Below, one piece after another: positions 56,151-64,000 of a stretch of DNA of 64,000 bases. Source of the stretch: an uncultured Actinomycetes bacterium (GTDB lineage: Bacteria; Actinomycetota; Actinomycetes; Mycobacteriales; Mycobacteriaceae). The position numbers and the translations under genes are program-made. Numbering within the stretch: the first letter of the stretch is position 1; every line of letters begins with the position of its first letter. The stretch covers positions 1 to 64,000 of the forward strand of contig CAISDL010000084.1 of NCBI GenBank assembly GCA_903884065.1, given 5' to 3'. The notes under the pieces were generated by a model. It made no database searches. It was not told where the DNA came from and saw nothing but the letters and a program-made list of their open reading frames with translations.

Positions 56151-58316
56151 ATGAGTGCATCAACGTATGTCGGGCGCATCGGCGCCCTCGCGGCCGCATT
56201 CGGCGTCGGCGCCGCGATCTTCACCGGCCCGGCGGTCGCCTGGGCCGACCCCGCCTCCTCGGACACCTCAGGCCCGTCGGCCCCCGATTCCGCCGCCGGT
56301 TCCTCGGCCGCGGCTGACACCGCCGCCCCGACGCGCGGACGTGCCGCCCACTCAGCCCGCACGCCCCGCACGGCGGACTCCACCGCATCGCAGTCCTCGC
56401 CGAAGACCGACCAGTCGGCCTCGGACGCCACCGCCGCCGACATCGCTGACACGGTGCCGCGCGATCTGACCCCGCGGCGCACGAGCGACTCGGCGGAGTC
56501 GGCTCCCAAGCAGGCTGACGTCAGCCCCAGCCCGGCCGCCGCCACCTCGGCCAAGGCCGACAACGACACCCCCGCAGTCGGAACGGTTGCCGCCGATGTC
56601 GCCGTGAACACCCCCGAGGCCGACCCATCGCCGGCAGCGTCCCTTGCGGGACCGGCCCCCGCGGCTGCCCAGACCGTGACCTCACTCGTCGAGGCCGTCA
56701 CGACGACGGTGGCGCCGGCACCCTCCATCAGCGCTAACGCGGTGACGCCGGCCGTCACTTTCCCGACCGTGCTCGCCAATGTGGCCAGTCAGATCTCGAC
56801 GGTGGTCAACTCCGTCGTGACCCAACTGGTGAACACCTTCTCCGGCACTTCGCCGTTCGGGCCTCAGGTGGACTCCCCGGCCAACTGGCTGCTACTCGCC
56901 GCCGCGCGGCGCCAGCCCTTGGCGGCTGCCGCCACCGGTGCCGCCCAGGCCGGCGCAACGGCGACCCCGACGCTGATCCTCAACGGCTATAGCGTGGTAC
57001 CCACTTCGATCGAGATCATCGACGCCTTCAGCGGCCGCTGGGCTTATTTCCCGGGTCAGCCGAACATGCTCCAGGGCCGACAGGACTTCGACCTCGTCGA
57101 CCCGTCCACCGGCGACGCGGTCGGCAGCTTCTCCGCCCTGGTGACCTCGGGCGACCCGACGTCCATCGGCGCCCGCTATGTGGAAATGCTCGTCACCGCC
57201 AATGACGGGATCAACGTGGGAACCGCCGCCGGCCAGACTCCCCCGGTCGGGTCCCTGATCTCCGACTTCACCCTCGGCTTAGTCGGGGTGTCGTACTCGT
57301 CCATGCCGTCGCCGACCGGCAACAAGGTGTCGGTGAAACTGAAGACACCGTTCGTGACCATTCCCCTGCCGCTCAGCTACGACGCCTCTGAAGGCGTCGC
57401 CGACCACACCTTCGACAACCGGCCGATGGAGATCACCGGGGGCTTCACCATCGCCCCGGCCGATCCCGTTGCCGAAAAGATCACCGGCGCTGTCGGATTC
57501 CTGCCGCTGTTCAACAGCCTGCAGGGCAAGCAGGTCTTCGGCATCTTCGACTCGACCGGCAAGAAGGTCGGCAGCTTCGACGGCACGTTCACCACCACGT
57601 CGGACCTCGTCGGCATCTACACCCAGGAAATCCTGGTGACCGGCAATGACGGCACCAACGTCGGCACCAACCCCGGGCAGACGCCGCCGGTCGGCACGGT
57701 CTACAACGTCGCCTACTTCGGCAGCGACAAGGTCTGGCTCCTGTACTCCTCGATGCCGCAAGGATCTGGTGACGTCATCTCCATCAAGGTGGGCACACCG
57801 CAAGGGGTGACGAACATTCCCAACGTGGTGTTCAAGGACTTCAATGCGTCCAAAGAGCCCGCCATGAAGTCATTGACCGCCCCCGGTGGCCAGAAGTTCG
57901 TCGCCACCTCACCGGTGATTCCCGCCGGGATCAATGGCCTGCCGCCCAGGGATATGCAGACTCAGGGCTATCAGCAGTTCGATGTCGTCGACTTCCTCGG
58001 ACGCAAGATCGGCACCATCGACGCCGACGTGCAATCACAGTGGGACGGGTTCGGCATCCACAGCAAGTCGATTCTGATCACCAAGGTCACCTCGGGCAAG
58101 GTGGGCGCCACTCCCTTGGACGTCCCGCCAGTCGGTACGGTGATGAACTTCATCGACTTCGGTAACGGCTTCGGGATCGCAGACTCCGTCATCCCGCAGG
58201 GTGGAGTCGACGTTGCCGCGTTCCAGTTCGTGACGGCTCTGGGCAATATCCCCCTGCTGCCGTCGATCGTTCCGGCCAACCGCCCCGAGGTCGTCTACGT
58301 CAACCCGTTCATCTAG
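56151..58316 (+). CDS. Large secreted protein with three homologous repeat domains
   Basis: 721 residues, with a signal peptide (RIGALAAAFGVGAAIFTG, cleavage after AWA) and a long Ala/Ser/Pro/Asp-rich segment to about 265. Three repeats of about 145 residues follow, from about 270, 420 and 560. Landmarks recur in each: a DxVDxxxG-KxIGxxxG core (DFDLVDPSTGDAVGSF; VFGIFDSTGKKVGSF; FDVVDFLGRKIGTID) and a TPPVGT-type turn (GQTPPVGSL; GQTPPVGTV; DVPPVGTV). I do not recognise the family; similar proteins are annotated as secreted or PE-PPE-like in mycobacteria. It starts 33 bases after the sulfotransferase, with a weak ribosome site. Confidence 0.72.
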   Translation: MSASTYVGRIGALAAAFGVGAAIFTGPAVAWADPASSDTSGPSAPDSAAGSSAAADTAAPTRGRAAHSARTPRTADSTASQSSPKTDQSASDATAADIADTVPRDLTPRRTSDSAESAPKQADVSPSPAAATSAKADNDTPAVGTVAADVAVNTPEADPSPAASLAGPAPAAAQTVTSLVEAVTTTVAPAPSISANAVTPAVTFPTVLANVASQISTVVNSVVTQLVNTFSGTSPFGPQVDSPANWLLLAAARRQPLAAAATGAAQAGATATPTLILNGYSVVPTSIEIIDAFSGRWAYFPGQPNMLQGRQDFDLVDPSTGDAVGSFSALVTSGDPTSIGARYVEMLVTANDGINVGTAAGQTPPVGSLISDFTLGLVGVSYSSMPSPTGNKVSVKLKTPFVTIPLPLSYDASEGVADHTFDNRPMEITGGFTIAPADPVAEKITGAVGFLPLFNSLQGKQVFGIFDSTGKKVGSFDGTFTTTSDLVGIYTQEILVTGNDGTNVGTNPGQTPPVGTVYNVAYFGSDKVWLLYSSMPQGSGDVISIKVGTPQGVTNIPNVVFKDFNASKEPAMKSLTAPGGQKFVATSPVIPAGINGLPPRDMQTQGYQQFDVVDFLGRKIGTIDADVQSQWDGFGIHSKSILITKVTSGKVGATPLDVPPVGTVMNFIDFGNGFGIADSVIPQGGVDVAAFQFVTALGNIPLLPSIVPANRPEVVYVNPFI

Positions 58317-58323
58317 GGATAGC

Positions 58324-59667
58324 TCAGCCGCGGGAGGTAGCCCGGCGGTACAGGACGACGCGTCCGCCCTTCTTCGGGGTGAAGGCGACACCGCGGTGGT
58401 GCCACTTCTCTCCGGGGGCTGACGTGGTGCGAATCGTGAAGTGCTGCAATACCGTCCGCAGTACGACGTCCATCTCCATGTTGGCGAACGCGGCGCCGAC
58501 GCAACGACGGGTGCCACCGCCGAAGGGCACCCACGAATACGTGCTGGGCTTGTCGTCGAGGAAGCGCTGCGGGTCGAACCGCTCAGGGTCCGGATACACA
58601 TTCGGGTCGCGGTGCAACTGCAGCAGGCTCACCAGGATCGAGAATCCTTGCGGCAGGCGCCATTCACCGAGTTCGTACATCGGCGCGTCGACGTTGCGGC
58701 CGGCGAAGTCGATGACCGTGCGGTTGCGTTGAACTTCGACGATGGTGGCCTGCCGGTAGCTGTTGTTCTCGCCCGCCGCCTCGGCGACCAGTCGCTCCAG
58801 CACCTGGGGGTGGCGGGAGATCCGCTCGAATGCCCACGCCAGTGTCGATGCGGTGGTCTCGTGCCCGGCGGCCAGCAGAGCCAGCAACTCGTCGCCGATC
58901 TCGTCGCGGGTCATCGTGGTGCCGTCGTCGTAGGTGCTGCGCAGGAACAGCGAGAGCACGTCGGTGCGGTCCTCCAGGTGCGGATCCCGGCGGGCGCGGG
59001 CGATCAGGTCGTCCACCAGCGACTCGTAGGTACGCCGGTAGCCGGCAAGCCGGCCCCACGGCCCCCAGCGGCCCGGCGCGATCGTCGGGGTGGGGAACAG
59101 GGCGAGCCTCGATCCGAGGGTGACCCACTTGGGCAGCAGTTCGCGCAGGCGCTGCAACTCGGTGCCGTCGGCGCCGAATACCGCCCGCAGGATGACGTTG
59201 AGGGTGATCCGCGACATCGGTTCCAGCGTGGCGAACTCGGTCCCCTCCGGCCAGGTTGCCATCTCGCGCATCGTCTCCTCCTCCACGATGCGCTCGTAGG
59301 CGGAGATGCTCTTGCCGTGGAACGGCGGGGTGAGCAGCTTGCGCCGGCGACGGTGCGCGGCACCCTCGAGGCCGAACACCGACCCTGCGCCGAGCAGTCG
59401 GCTCAGGTTGGGCTGGATGTTGTGCAGCACCTCGGGACTGGTGGTGAAGATCTGTTTGGCCAGTACCGGGTCGGACACCATCACGGCGTCGCCGAACACC
59501 GGGATCCGGAGGGTGACGGCCGGTCCATAGGTGCGGGCGAGCCACGCGACGGTGCGCCGCCGAGCGGTGGTGAACGCCAGGCCCACCAGCGCCCGTGGTG
59601 GCTGCGGGGCCGGAGGTAGCGCCGCCGCGTCGGCGGTCTGCAGGTCAGCGGCCGGTGCCGGTGTCAT
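58324..59667 (-). CDS. cyp138: Cytochrome P450 of the CYP138 family
   Basis: A 447-residue P450. The heme Cys ligand lies in PFGGGTRRCVGAAFA, the I-helix oxygen-binding motif is LLAAGHETTAST, and the ExxR is seen as EVQRNRTVI region with the PERFDPQRF meander. Segments such as IQPNLSRLLGAGSVF and RRRRKLLTPPFHGKS match CYP138 (Rv0136) well. The substrate of CYP138 is not established. A TTG three bases upstream of the ATG could also serve. It diverges from a TetR gene across two operator-like sites, as Rv0136 and Rv0135c do. Confidence 0.88.
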   Translation of the reverse strand: MTPAPAADLQTADAAALPPAPQPPRALVGLAFTTARRRTVAWLARTYGPAVTLRIPVFGDAVMVSDPVLAKQIFTTSPEVLHNIQPNLSRLLGAGSVFGLEGAAHRRRRKLLTPPFHGKSISAYERIVEEETMREMATWPEGTEFATLEPMSRITLNVILRAVFGADGTELQRLRELLPKWVTLGSRLALFPTPTIAPGRWGPWGRLAGYRRTYESLVDDLIARARRDPHLEDRTDVLSLFLRSTYDDGTTMTRDEIGDELLALLAAGHETTASTLAWAFERISRHPQVLERLVAEAAGENNSYRQATIVEVQRNRTVIDFAGRNVDAPMYELGEWRLPQGFSILVSLLQLHRDPNVYPDPERFDPQRFLDDKPSTYSWVPFGGGTRRCVGAAFANMEMDVVLRTVLQHFTIRTTSAPGEKWHHRGVAFTPKKGGRVVLYRRATSRG

Positions 59668-59686
59668 CAAGACTCCCTACTCGCGC

Positions 59687-59735
59687 GGTACTGAGGTGTA
59701 CCACTGGTGTCACCGATACGGTACCCTTCAGTACC
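59687..59735. promoter_or_regulatory. Paired operator-like repeats between cyp138 and the TetR gene
   Basis: GGTACTGAGGTGTACC (59687-59702) and GGTACCCTTCAGTACC (59720-59735) are inverted copies of each other (14 of 16 positions), each with GGTAC/GTACC ends, and GGTGTCACC lies between them. The pair is well placed for the TetR protein to control both divergent genes. Confidence 0.65.
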
Positions 59736-59770
59736 AGACCGTGACAAGGCTGGCGTGAGGAGGACGGGCG

Positions 59771-60385
59771 GTGAGCGCACCGGTTGCCGAACGGGCCCCG
59801 CACCCGGATCCCGCACCCGAGTTCCGCCGCCGGTTACTCGACGGACTCGCGGCATGCATCCAGGAGCGCGGCTACCGCGACACCACCGTGGCCGACATCG
59901 TCCGGTGTGCCCGCACCTCCAAACGGACCTTCTACGACCACTTCTCCACCAAGGAGGAGTGCTTCGTCGAGTTGCTCAGCGCCAACAACGAGGAACTCGT
60001 CGAGGCGGTGCGCGCGGCGGTCGATCCCGGTGCCGGCTGGCAGGAACAGGTCCGTCAGGCCGTGACCGCCTACGTCGACACCATCGACGCGAATCCGGCG
60101 GTCACCCTGAGCTGGATCCGCGAGCTACCGGCTCTTGGGGATGCAGCACGGCCGATGTTGCGCCGGGGGTTCGGCCGGCTGGCCACGATGATCGTCGACC
60201 TGAGCACCGGTCCCGGCTTCGGGCGCGCCGGTCTGGCCCCGCTGTCGCCGGCGGTCGCCGTCATCCTGGTCGGGGGCCTGCGGGAGCTCACCGCCCAGAC
60301 CGTCGAGGACGGCTCGCCGGTGACCGGGATCGTCGAGCCCGCGGTCGCCGCGTCGATCGCCCTGCTGGGCGGCGGGCATGAATAG
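59771..60385 (+). CDS. TetR-family transcriptional regulator (Rv0135c-like)
   Basis: A 204-residue repressor with an N-terminal TetR HTH: ERGYRDTTVADIVRCARTSKRTFYDHFSTKEECFVEL is split around the recognition helix. The C-terminal helical domain (ELPALGDAARPMLRRGF, LSPAVAVILVGGLREL) binds an unknown ligand. It starts with GTG after AGGAGGAC. It is divergent to cyp138 and probably represses both genes through the paired GGTAC sites. Confidence 0.88.
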   Translation: MSAPVAERAPHPDPAPEFRRRLLDGLAACIQERGYRDTTVADIVRCARTSKRTFYDHFSTKEECFVELLSANNEELVEAVRAAVDPGAGWQEQVRQAVTAYVDTIDANPAVTLSWIRELPALGDAARPMLRRGFGRLATMIVDLSTGPGFGRAGLAPLSPAVAVILVGGLRELTAQTVEDGSPVTGIVEPAVAASIALLGGGHE

Positions 60386-60387
60386 CG

Positions 60388-60921
60388 TTATCCGCCAGTT
60401 GATCTAGTCAGGTCCGGCACAACGAAGGCGAACGGCCGGGGAAAGCCCAGCCCTTCCAGCCTCGCCTCGCGGACAGCGGCGGCCGGGACGGTGTGCAGCC
60501 GCCCCGCCGACGGTTCGTAACAGCGCAACCCCGGGCCGGCGATCTCGGTGAACAGCACCCAGTGCCGGGGTATCGCCGCACCGATCAGCATCGCCACCGG
60601 CCAGCCGTCGGCCAACGCCGCGTTCACGTCGGTCAGGGGGCCGCCACGGCGTGCCGGCCGCCAGCGGTATCGCACGCCGCGCACCGCACTGCGGGACGTG
60701 ATCGCCCGCGCCATCCCCGCCGGTGTGGTGCCCAGCGCCCGCGGCCACACCATGTTCACGGCCCGGTGCACCCGGCCCTGTTCGGCGTCGAACCATTGCT
60801 GGGCCCGCTCGGTGCGCCCGGAGAACAGATGCGCGCCATAGTCGGCGTCCAGGAGTGCCCCGGCCATCACCGCCACACTGGGACCGCAGGTCACACCGTC
60901 CCGCTGCCGCACCCAGGCCAT
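60388..60921 (-). CDS. C39-like papain-fold protein, putative cysteine peptidase
   Basis: A 177-residue protein with the order of a C39-type peptidase: RDGVTCGPSVAVMAGALL with the putative nucleophile Cys near the start, IGAAIPRHWVLFTEI with the His, then RCYEPSAGRLHTV, where the third residue would be expected but Asp/Asn is replaced by Glu-Pro-Ser. There is no signal peptide. It may be a peptidase or an inactive relative. I chose ATG at 60921: a TAGAGT hexamer (60934-60929) ends 7 bases upstream and fits a leaderless promoter. It converges with the TetR gene. Confidence 0.55.
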   Translation of the reverse strand: MAWVRQRDGVTCGPSVAVMAGALLDADYGAHLFSGRTERAQQWFDAEQGRVHRAVNMVWPRALGTTPAGMARAITSRSAVRGVRYRWRPARRGGPLTDVNAALADGWPVAMLIGAAIPRHWVLFTEIAGPGLRCYEPSAGRLHTVPAAAVREARLEGLGFPRPFAFVVPDLTRSTGG

Positions 60922-60990
60922 GACGCCCACTCTATCGACCCGGGGCGTAGTTTGATTTCACCGTGTGAGTGCAACGAACCGGAGGAACCC

Positions 60991-62046
60991 ATGCCTGAGA
61001 CGACTCCTGCGACGATGCGCGCCGAACGCTTCTATGCCGACACGAAAACCGTTGTGGTCGAGGATGTCCCGGTCCCCGAGCCGGGTCCCGGCGAGGTTCT
61101 GGTCAAGGTGGCGTTCTGCGGCATCTGCCACTCCGACCTCAGCCTGATCAACGGGACGTTCCCGGCCCAGCGGCCGGTGATCATCCAGGGCCACGAGGCC
61201 TCCGGCACCATCGCCAAGCTGGGGCCGGACGTGACGGGCTGGGCGGAGGGCGACCGGGTGGTGGTCGCGGCGGGCCGGCCGTGCGGTGACTGCCCGAACT
61301 GCCGGCGCGGCGAGATGTCGAATTGTCTGCAGATGAAGATCATGGCGTTCGCCTATGACGGCGCCTGGGCGGAGTACACCGTGGCGCTGGCCGCCGGGCT
61401 GACCCGCGTTCCGGACAACGTTCCGCTGGAGCAGGCGGCGATCCTGGCCGACGCGGTGTCCACGCCGTACGGCGCGGTCGTGCGCACCGGCAAGGTCGGC
61501 ATCGGCGAATCCGTCGGGGTGTGGGGCGTCGGCGGGGTCGGCACCCACATCGTCCAGTTGGCCAGGCTGGTGGGTGCCGCCCCGATCATCGCCGTCGACA
61601 TCAACGAAGCCGTGCGGGAGCGGGCGCTGGAACTCGGCGCCGACGTTGCGTTCGACTCCCGCGACCCCGACCTCAAGGACCGGATCGGCGACCTCACCCG
61701 CGGCCGCAACCTCGACGTGGCGTTCGACGCGGTGGGCAAGAAGGTCACCTTCGAGCAGGCGCTGGACTGCCTGACCGTGGGCGGTCGGCTGGTGAGCGTC
61801 GGGATGAGCGCAGAGTGCCCCACGGTCGGGCCGACCTCGATGTTCGGCCTGACCAAAAAGCAGGTCCTGGGCCACCTCGGCTACCAGAACGCCGATATCG
61901 AGACGCTGGCCAGGCTGGTGTCGCTGGGCCGGCTGGATCTCTCCCGCTCGATCAGCCGCGTGATCCCGCTCGAGGACATCCGCGACGGGATCGAGATGCT
62001 CGAGCGGGCCGAGGGCAATCCCATCCGAATCCTGGTGCAGCCGTAG
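60991..62046 (+). CDS. Zinc-dependent alcohol dehydrogenase (MDR family)
   Basis: A 351-residue medium-chain dehydrogenase. Catalytic zinc ligands are in FCGICHSD and in QGHEASG, the structural zinc in CGDCPNCRRGEMSNC, and the NAD(P) site is VGVWGVGGVGTHIV with IAVDINE after it, where the Asp suggests NAD. The start at 60991 has a strong GGAGGAA site. The substrate is not known. It converges with the desaturase operon, so it is probably not in the same pathway unit. Confidence 0.88.
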   Translation: MPETTPATMRAERFYADTKTVVVEDVPVPEPGPGEVLVKVAFCGICHSDLSLINGTFPAQRPVIIQGHEASGTIAKLGPDVTGWAEGDRVVVAAGRPCGDCPNCRRGEMSNCLQMKIMAFAYDGAWAEYTVALAAGLTRVPDNVPLEQAAILADAVSTPYGAVVRTGKVGIGESVGVWGVGGVGTHIVQLARLVGAAPIIAVDINEAVRERALELGADVAFDSRDPDLKDRIGDLTRGRNLDVAFDAVGKKVTFEQALDCLTVGGRLVSVGMSAECPTVGPTSMFGLTKKQVLGHLGYQNADIETLARLVSLGRLDLSRSISRVIPLEDIRDGIEMLERAEGNPIRILVQP

Positions 62047-62068
62047 CGGCGATCGCCTATGGCCCGGC

Positions 62069-63160
62069 TCAGGCGGCCAGAGGTTGGGGCGCGGCCGCCG
62101 GCTTCGCCGAACCGCGCGACGGCAGCGCCAACCGAACGATCTTGCGCACGACGCCGGCGAACTGCTTGGGGAGCGGACCGCTGTTATAGGGCAACCCATA
62201 GCGCTGGCAGATCTCACGGACCTGCGGCGCGATCTCCGCATAACGGCGGGCGGGAATGTCCGGGAACAGGTGGTGCTCGATCTGGTGGGACAGGTTCCCG
62301 GACAGGATGTGGAACAGCGTGCCTCCGGTGAGGTTCGCCGAGCCGAGGATCTGCCGGTAGTACCACTGCCCGCGGGTCTCGTTGCGGGTCTGCTCGACGG
62401 AGAATTCCTGGACCCCCTCGGGGAAATGTCCGCAGAAGATGATGGCGTACGACCAGACGTTGCGTACCAGGTTGGCCGTCATGTTGCCGGTGAAGACGAA
62501 CGGGGCGAAAGGTCCGGCCAGCACCGGGAAGGCGACGTAGTCCTTGAGCACCTGGCGGCGCGTCTTGCGCCAGATGCCTTCGAGTACCTCGCGCTTGTCG
62601 GCAAGGGAGATCTGACCGCTGCGGATGCGGTCGGTCTCCAATTCGTGCAGGGCGACGCCGTACTGGAACAGCACCATCAGCAGGAAGGCGTACACCGGAT
62701 TGCCCAGATAGTAAGGGTGCCAACGCTGGTCCGCACTCATCCGCAGGATCCCGTAGCCGATGTCGCGGTCCATCCCGACGATGTTGGTGAAGGTGTGGTG
62801 GGTGAAGTTGTGCGAGTGCCGCCACTGGTCGCCGGGGCAGGCGGTGTCCCACTCGAATGTCTGGCCGGACAGCGCCGGATCGCCGGTCCACTCGTACTGG
62901 CCGTGCATGACGTTGTGGCCGATCTCCATGTTGTCGAGGATCTTCGACACCGAGAGCAGGGCGGTACCGACCAGCCAGGCGGGCGGCACCATCAACAGAG
63001 CGCGGCCGGTCACCTCCATGGCGCGCTGGGCCTTGATGACCCGGCGGATGTAGTCGACGTCGGTCTGGCCGAGTTCGGCGACGACCTTCTCCTTGATGGC
63101 GTCGAGTTCGCGGCCGAACTCGTCGAGTTGGGCGGGCGTGAGTGTGATTGTGTGTGTCAT
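62069..63160 (-). CDS. Membrane fatty acid desaturase (DesA3-like)
   Basis: A 363-residue acyl-CoA desaturase with three His boxes: GHNVMHG, HSHNFTHHTF and SHQIEHHLFPD, which bind the di-iron centre. About four hydrophobic helices lie between them. The group includes DesA3 (Rv3229c), the stearoyl-CoA delta-9 desaturase that makes oleate in mycobacteria. The next gene on the same strand, 28 bases upstream in transcription order, is the matching reductase, an arrangement seen for DesA3 and Rv3230c. Exact regiospecificity is not readable. Confidence 0.85.
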   Translation of the reverse strand: MTHTITLTPAQLDEFGRELDAIKEKVVAELGQTDVDYIRRVIKAQRAMEVTGRALLMVPPAWLVGTALLSVSKILDNMEIGHNVMHGQYEWTGDPALSGQTFEWDTACPGDQWRHSHNFTHHTFTNIVGMDRDIGYGILRMSADQRWHPYYLGNPVYAFLLMVLFQYGVALHELETDRIRSGQISLADKREVLEGIWRKTRRQVLKDYVAFPVLAGPFAPFVFTGNMTANLVRNVWSYAIIFCGHFPEGVQEFSVEQTRNETRGQWYYRQILGSANLTGGTLFHILSGNLSHQIEHHLFPDIPARRYAEIAPQVREICQRYGLPYNSGPLPKQFAGVVRKIVRLALPSRGSAKPAAAPQPLAA

Positions 63161-63188
63161 CGGTCAATTCCCTCGTGAAAGATGTTGG

Positions 63189-64000
63189 CTAAAGATCGAT
63201 CTCGACGTCGCCGACCGGAACGGAGACGCAGATCTGGACGGCTTCGTCGTCGTCGGTGGAGACGACTCCGGTAGTGAGGTTGCGCACCACGCCGTGAACT
63301 TTTCGGCGGGTACACGTGTGGCAGATGCCCATCCGGCAGCCGCTCGCGGGCTTCAGTCCCGCCGCCTCGGCCTGGTCGAGGAGCGGGCGGCCGTCGTCGT
63401 GGGTGTCGATGTCGCTGGCGCTGAACGTGATCCGGCCACCGCCCGGAGTATCGGGTACGACCAGCGGGGCCGGGGCGAAACTCTCGGCGACGGCGTCCGG
63501 GTGATACCGCCGGACGGCCTCGACCAGGGCAGGCGGTCCGCAGACGTACACCGCATCCGGTTCGGCCATGGCCGCCGCGAGGTGGTGGGCGTCGAGGTGG
63601 CCCTGAAGATCTGCGCCCGGCCCGCGGGTGCAACCGTGCAGCACCGTGATGTCCGGCAGGGTCGCCAACTGCCTGCGGTAGCAGGCGTCCTCGATCGAGC
63701 GGACATAGTGCAGCACGGCAACCTCGCCGTCATGGCCCTCCTCCTGCAGGGTGCGGACCATCGCCATCACCGGTGAGATTCCACTGCCGCCGGCGATCAG
63801 CAGCAATCGGCGTGGCCGCCGGGTGGGCAGGACGAAGTCGCCGGCCGGGCCGGACAGTCCGACCGTCATGCCCGCACGGGCCGCGCGGTGCAGATATTGC
63901 GACACCGCCCCGCCGTCGTGGCGGGCGACGGTCAGTTCGATCAGGGGCAGCCCCTCGGCGTTGGCCGCGGAGTAGCAGCGGGAGTGCCGACGGCCGTCGA
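63189..64000 (-). CDS. Flavin/2Fe-2S oxidoreductase, partner of the desaturase (5' end outside window)
   Basis: The C-terminal 270 or so residues of a ferredoxin reductase-like protein (Rv3230c type). From the edge, RYYS-like FAD residues read CYSAANAEGLPLIELTV, then GPAGDFVLP, the NAD(P)H domain GGSGISPVMAMVR and CGPPALVEAV, and at the end a plant-type 2Fe-2S domain with GCRMGICHTCTRR and the distant Cys in VQICVSVP. It passes electrons from NADPH to the desaturase. The open frame continues beyond base 64000 without a stop. Confidence 0.85.
   Translation of the reverse strand, partial: DGRRHSRCYSAANAEGLPLIELTVARHDGGAVSQYLHRAARAGMTVGLSGPAGDFVLPTRRPRRLLLIAGGSGISPVMAMVRTLQEEGHDGEVAVLHYVRSIEDACYRRQLATLPDITVLHGCTRGPGADLQGHLDAHHLAAAMAEPDAVYVCGPPALVEAVRRYHPDAVAESFAPAPLVVPDTPGGGRITFSASDIDTHDDGRPLLDQAEAAGLKPASGCRMGICHTCTRRKVHGVVRNLTTGVVSTDDDEAVQICVSVPVGDVEIDL

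Overview
This window comes from a high-GC mycobacterium, most likely a rapid-grower of the Mycolicibacterium type. The evidence is the mycolate and arabinogalactan core genes (accD4, pks13, fadD32, culp6, mpt51, aftB, ubiA, glfT2, glf), an Erp protein, a type VII (ESX-2-like) locus with PE/PPE and Esx genes, a CYP138-type P450, a KstR-type operator, and several start codons that look leaderless. All gene identities are recognised by eye from the translated sequence; no database search was run.

Layout. (1) 1-16330: the end of a WS/DGAT-type acyltransferase gene, then a minus-strand block that reads in transcription order tesA-like, fadD26-like FAAL, PpsA-like PKS, PpsE-like PKS, drrA, drrB, drrC, papA5-like. 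This is the order of the phthiocerol dimycocerosate (DIM/PDIM) locus, but ppsB, ppsC, ppsD and mas are absent from the block. It looks like a minimal two-module diol-lipid pathway with its own exporter. (2) 16330-25306: accD4, pks13 and fadD32, the mycolic acid condensation operon, with a clear promoter upstream of fadD32. The tesA-like gene is translationally coupled to accD4, so the lipid block is attached to the mycolate operon. (3) 25557-34859: culp6, a DUF732 lipoprotein, mpt51, aftB, ubiA, a PAP2 phosphatase, glfT2 and glf. The fbpA (Ag85A) gene that sits between mpt51 and aftB in M. tuberculosis is missing. (4) 35098-37881: erp with a long pentapeptide repeat, and a peptidoglycan amidase with LGFP-type repeats (Rv3811-like).

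(5) 37876-48544: an ESX-2-like operon, PE-PPE-esxD-esxC-espG-ParA-like-eccD-mycP-eccE-eccA, all on the minus strand. eccB and eccC, which lie at the upstream end of ESX-2 in M. tuberculosis, are not here. (6) 48721-51945: genes in the arrangement of Rv0139, Rv0138 and Rv0137c (epimerase, SnoaL-like protein under a KstR-type operator, divergent methionine sulfoxide reductase), interrupted by a HicA-like/HTH gene with its own operator and by two copies of a hairpin repeat. (7) 52129-58316: an accessory plus-strand group: an unknown small protein, a SAM methyltransferase, two tiny upstream ORFs, a KAS III-like ketosynthase, a sulfotransferase and a large secreted three-repeat protein. This group may make a sulfated or methylated acyl product. 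(8) 58324-64000: CYP138 with a divergent TetR gene and paired operators, a C39-like papain-fold protein, a zinc alcohol dehydrogenase, and a DesA3-like desaturase with its reductase (cut by the window end).

The most interesting features are the minimal DIM-like locus joined to the mycolate operon, the ESX-2-like locus without its motor, and the methyltransferase/ketosynthase/sulfotransferase group with a leaderless tandem uORF.
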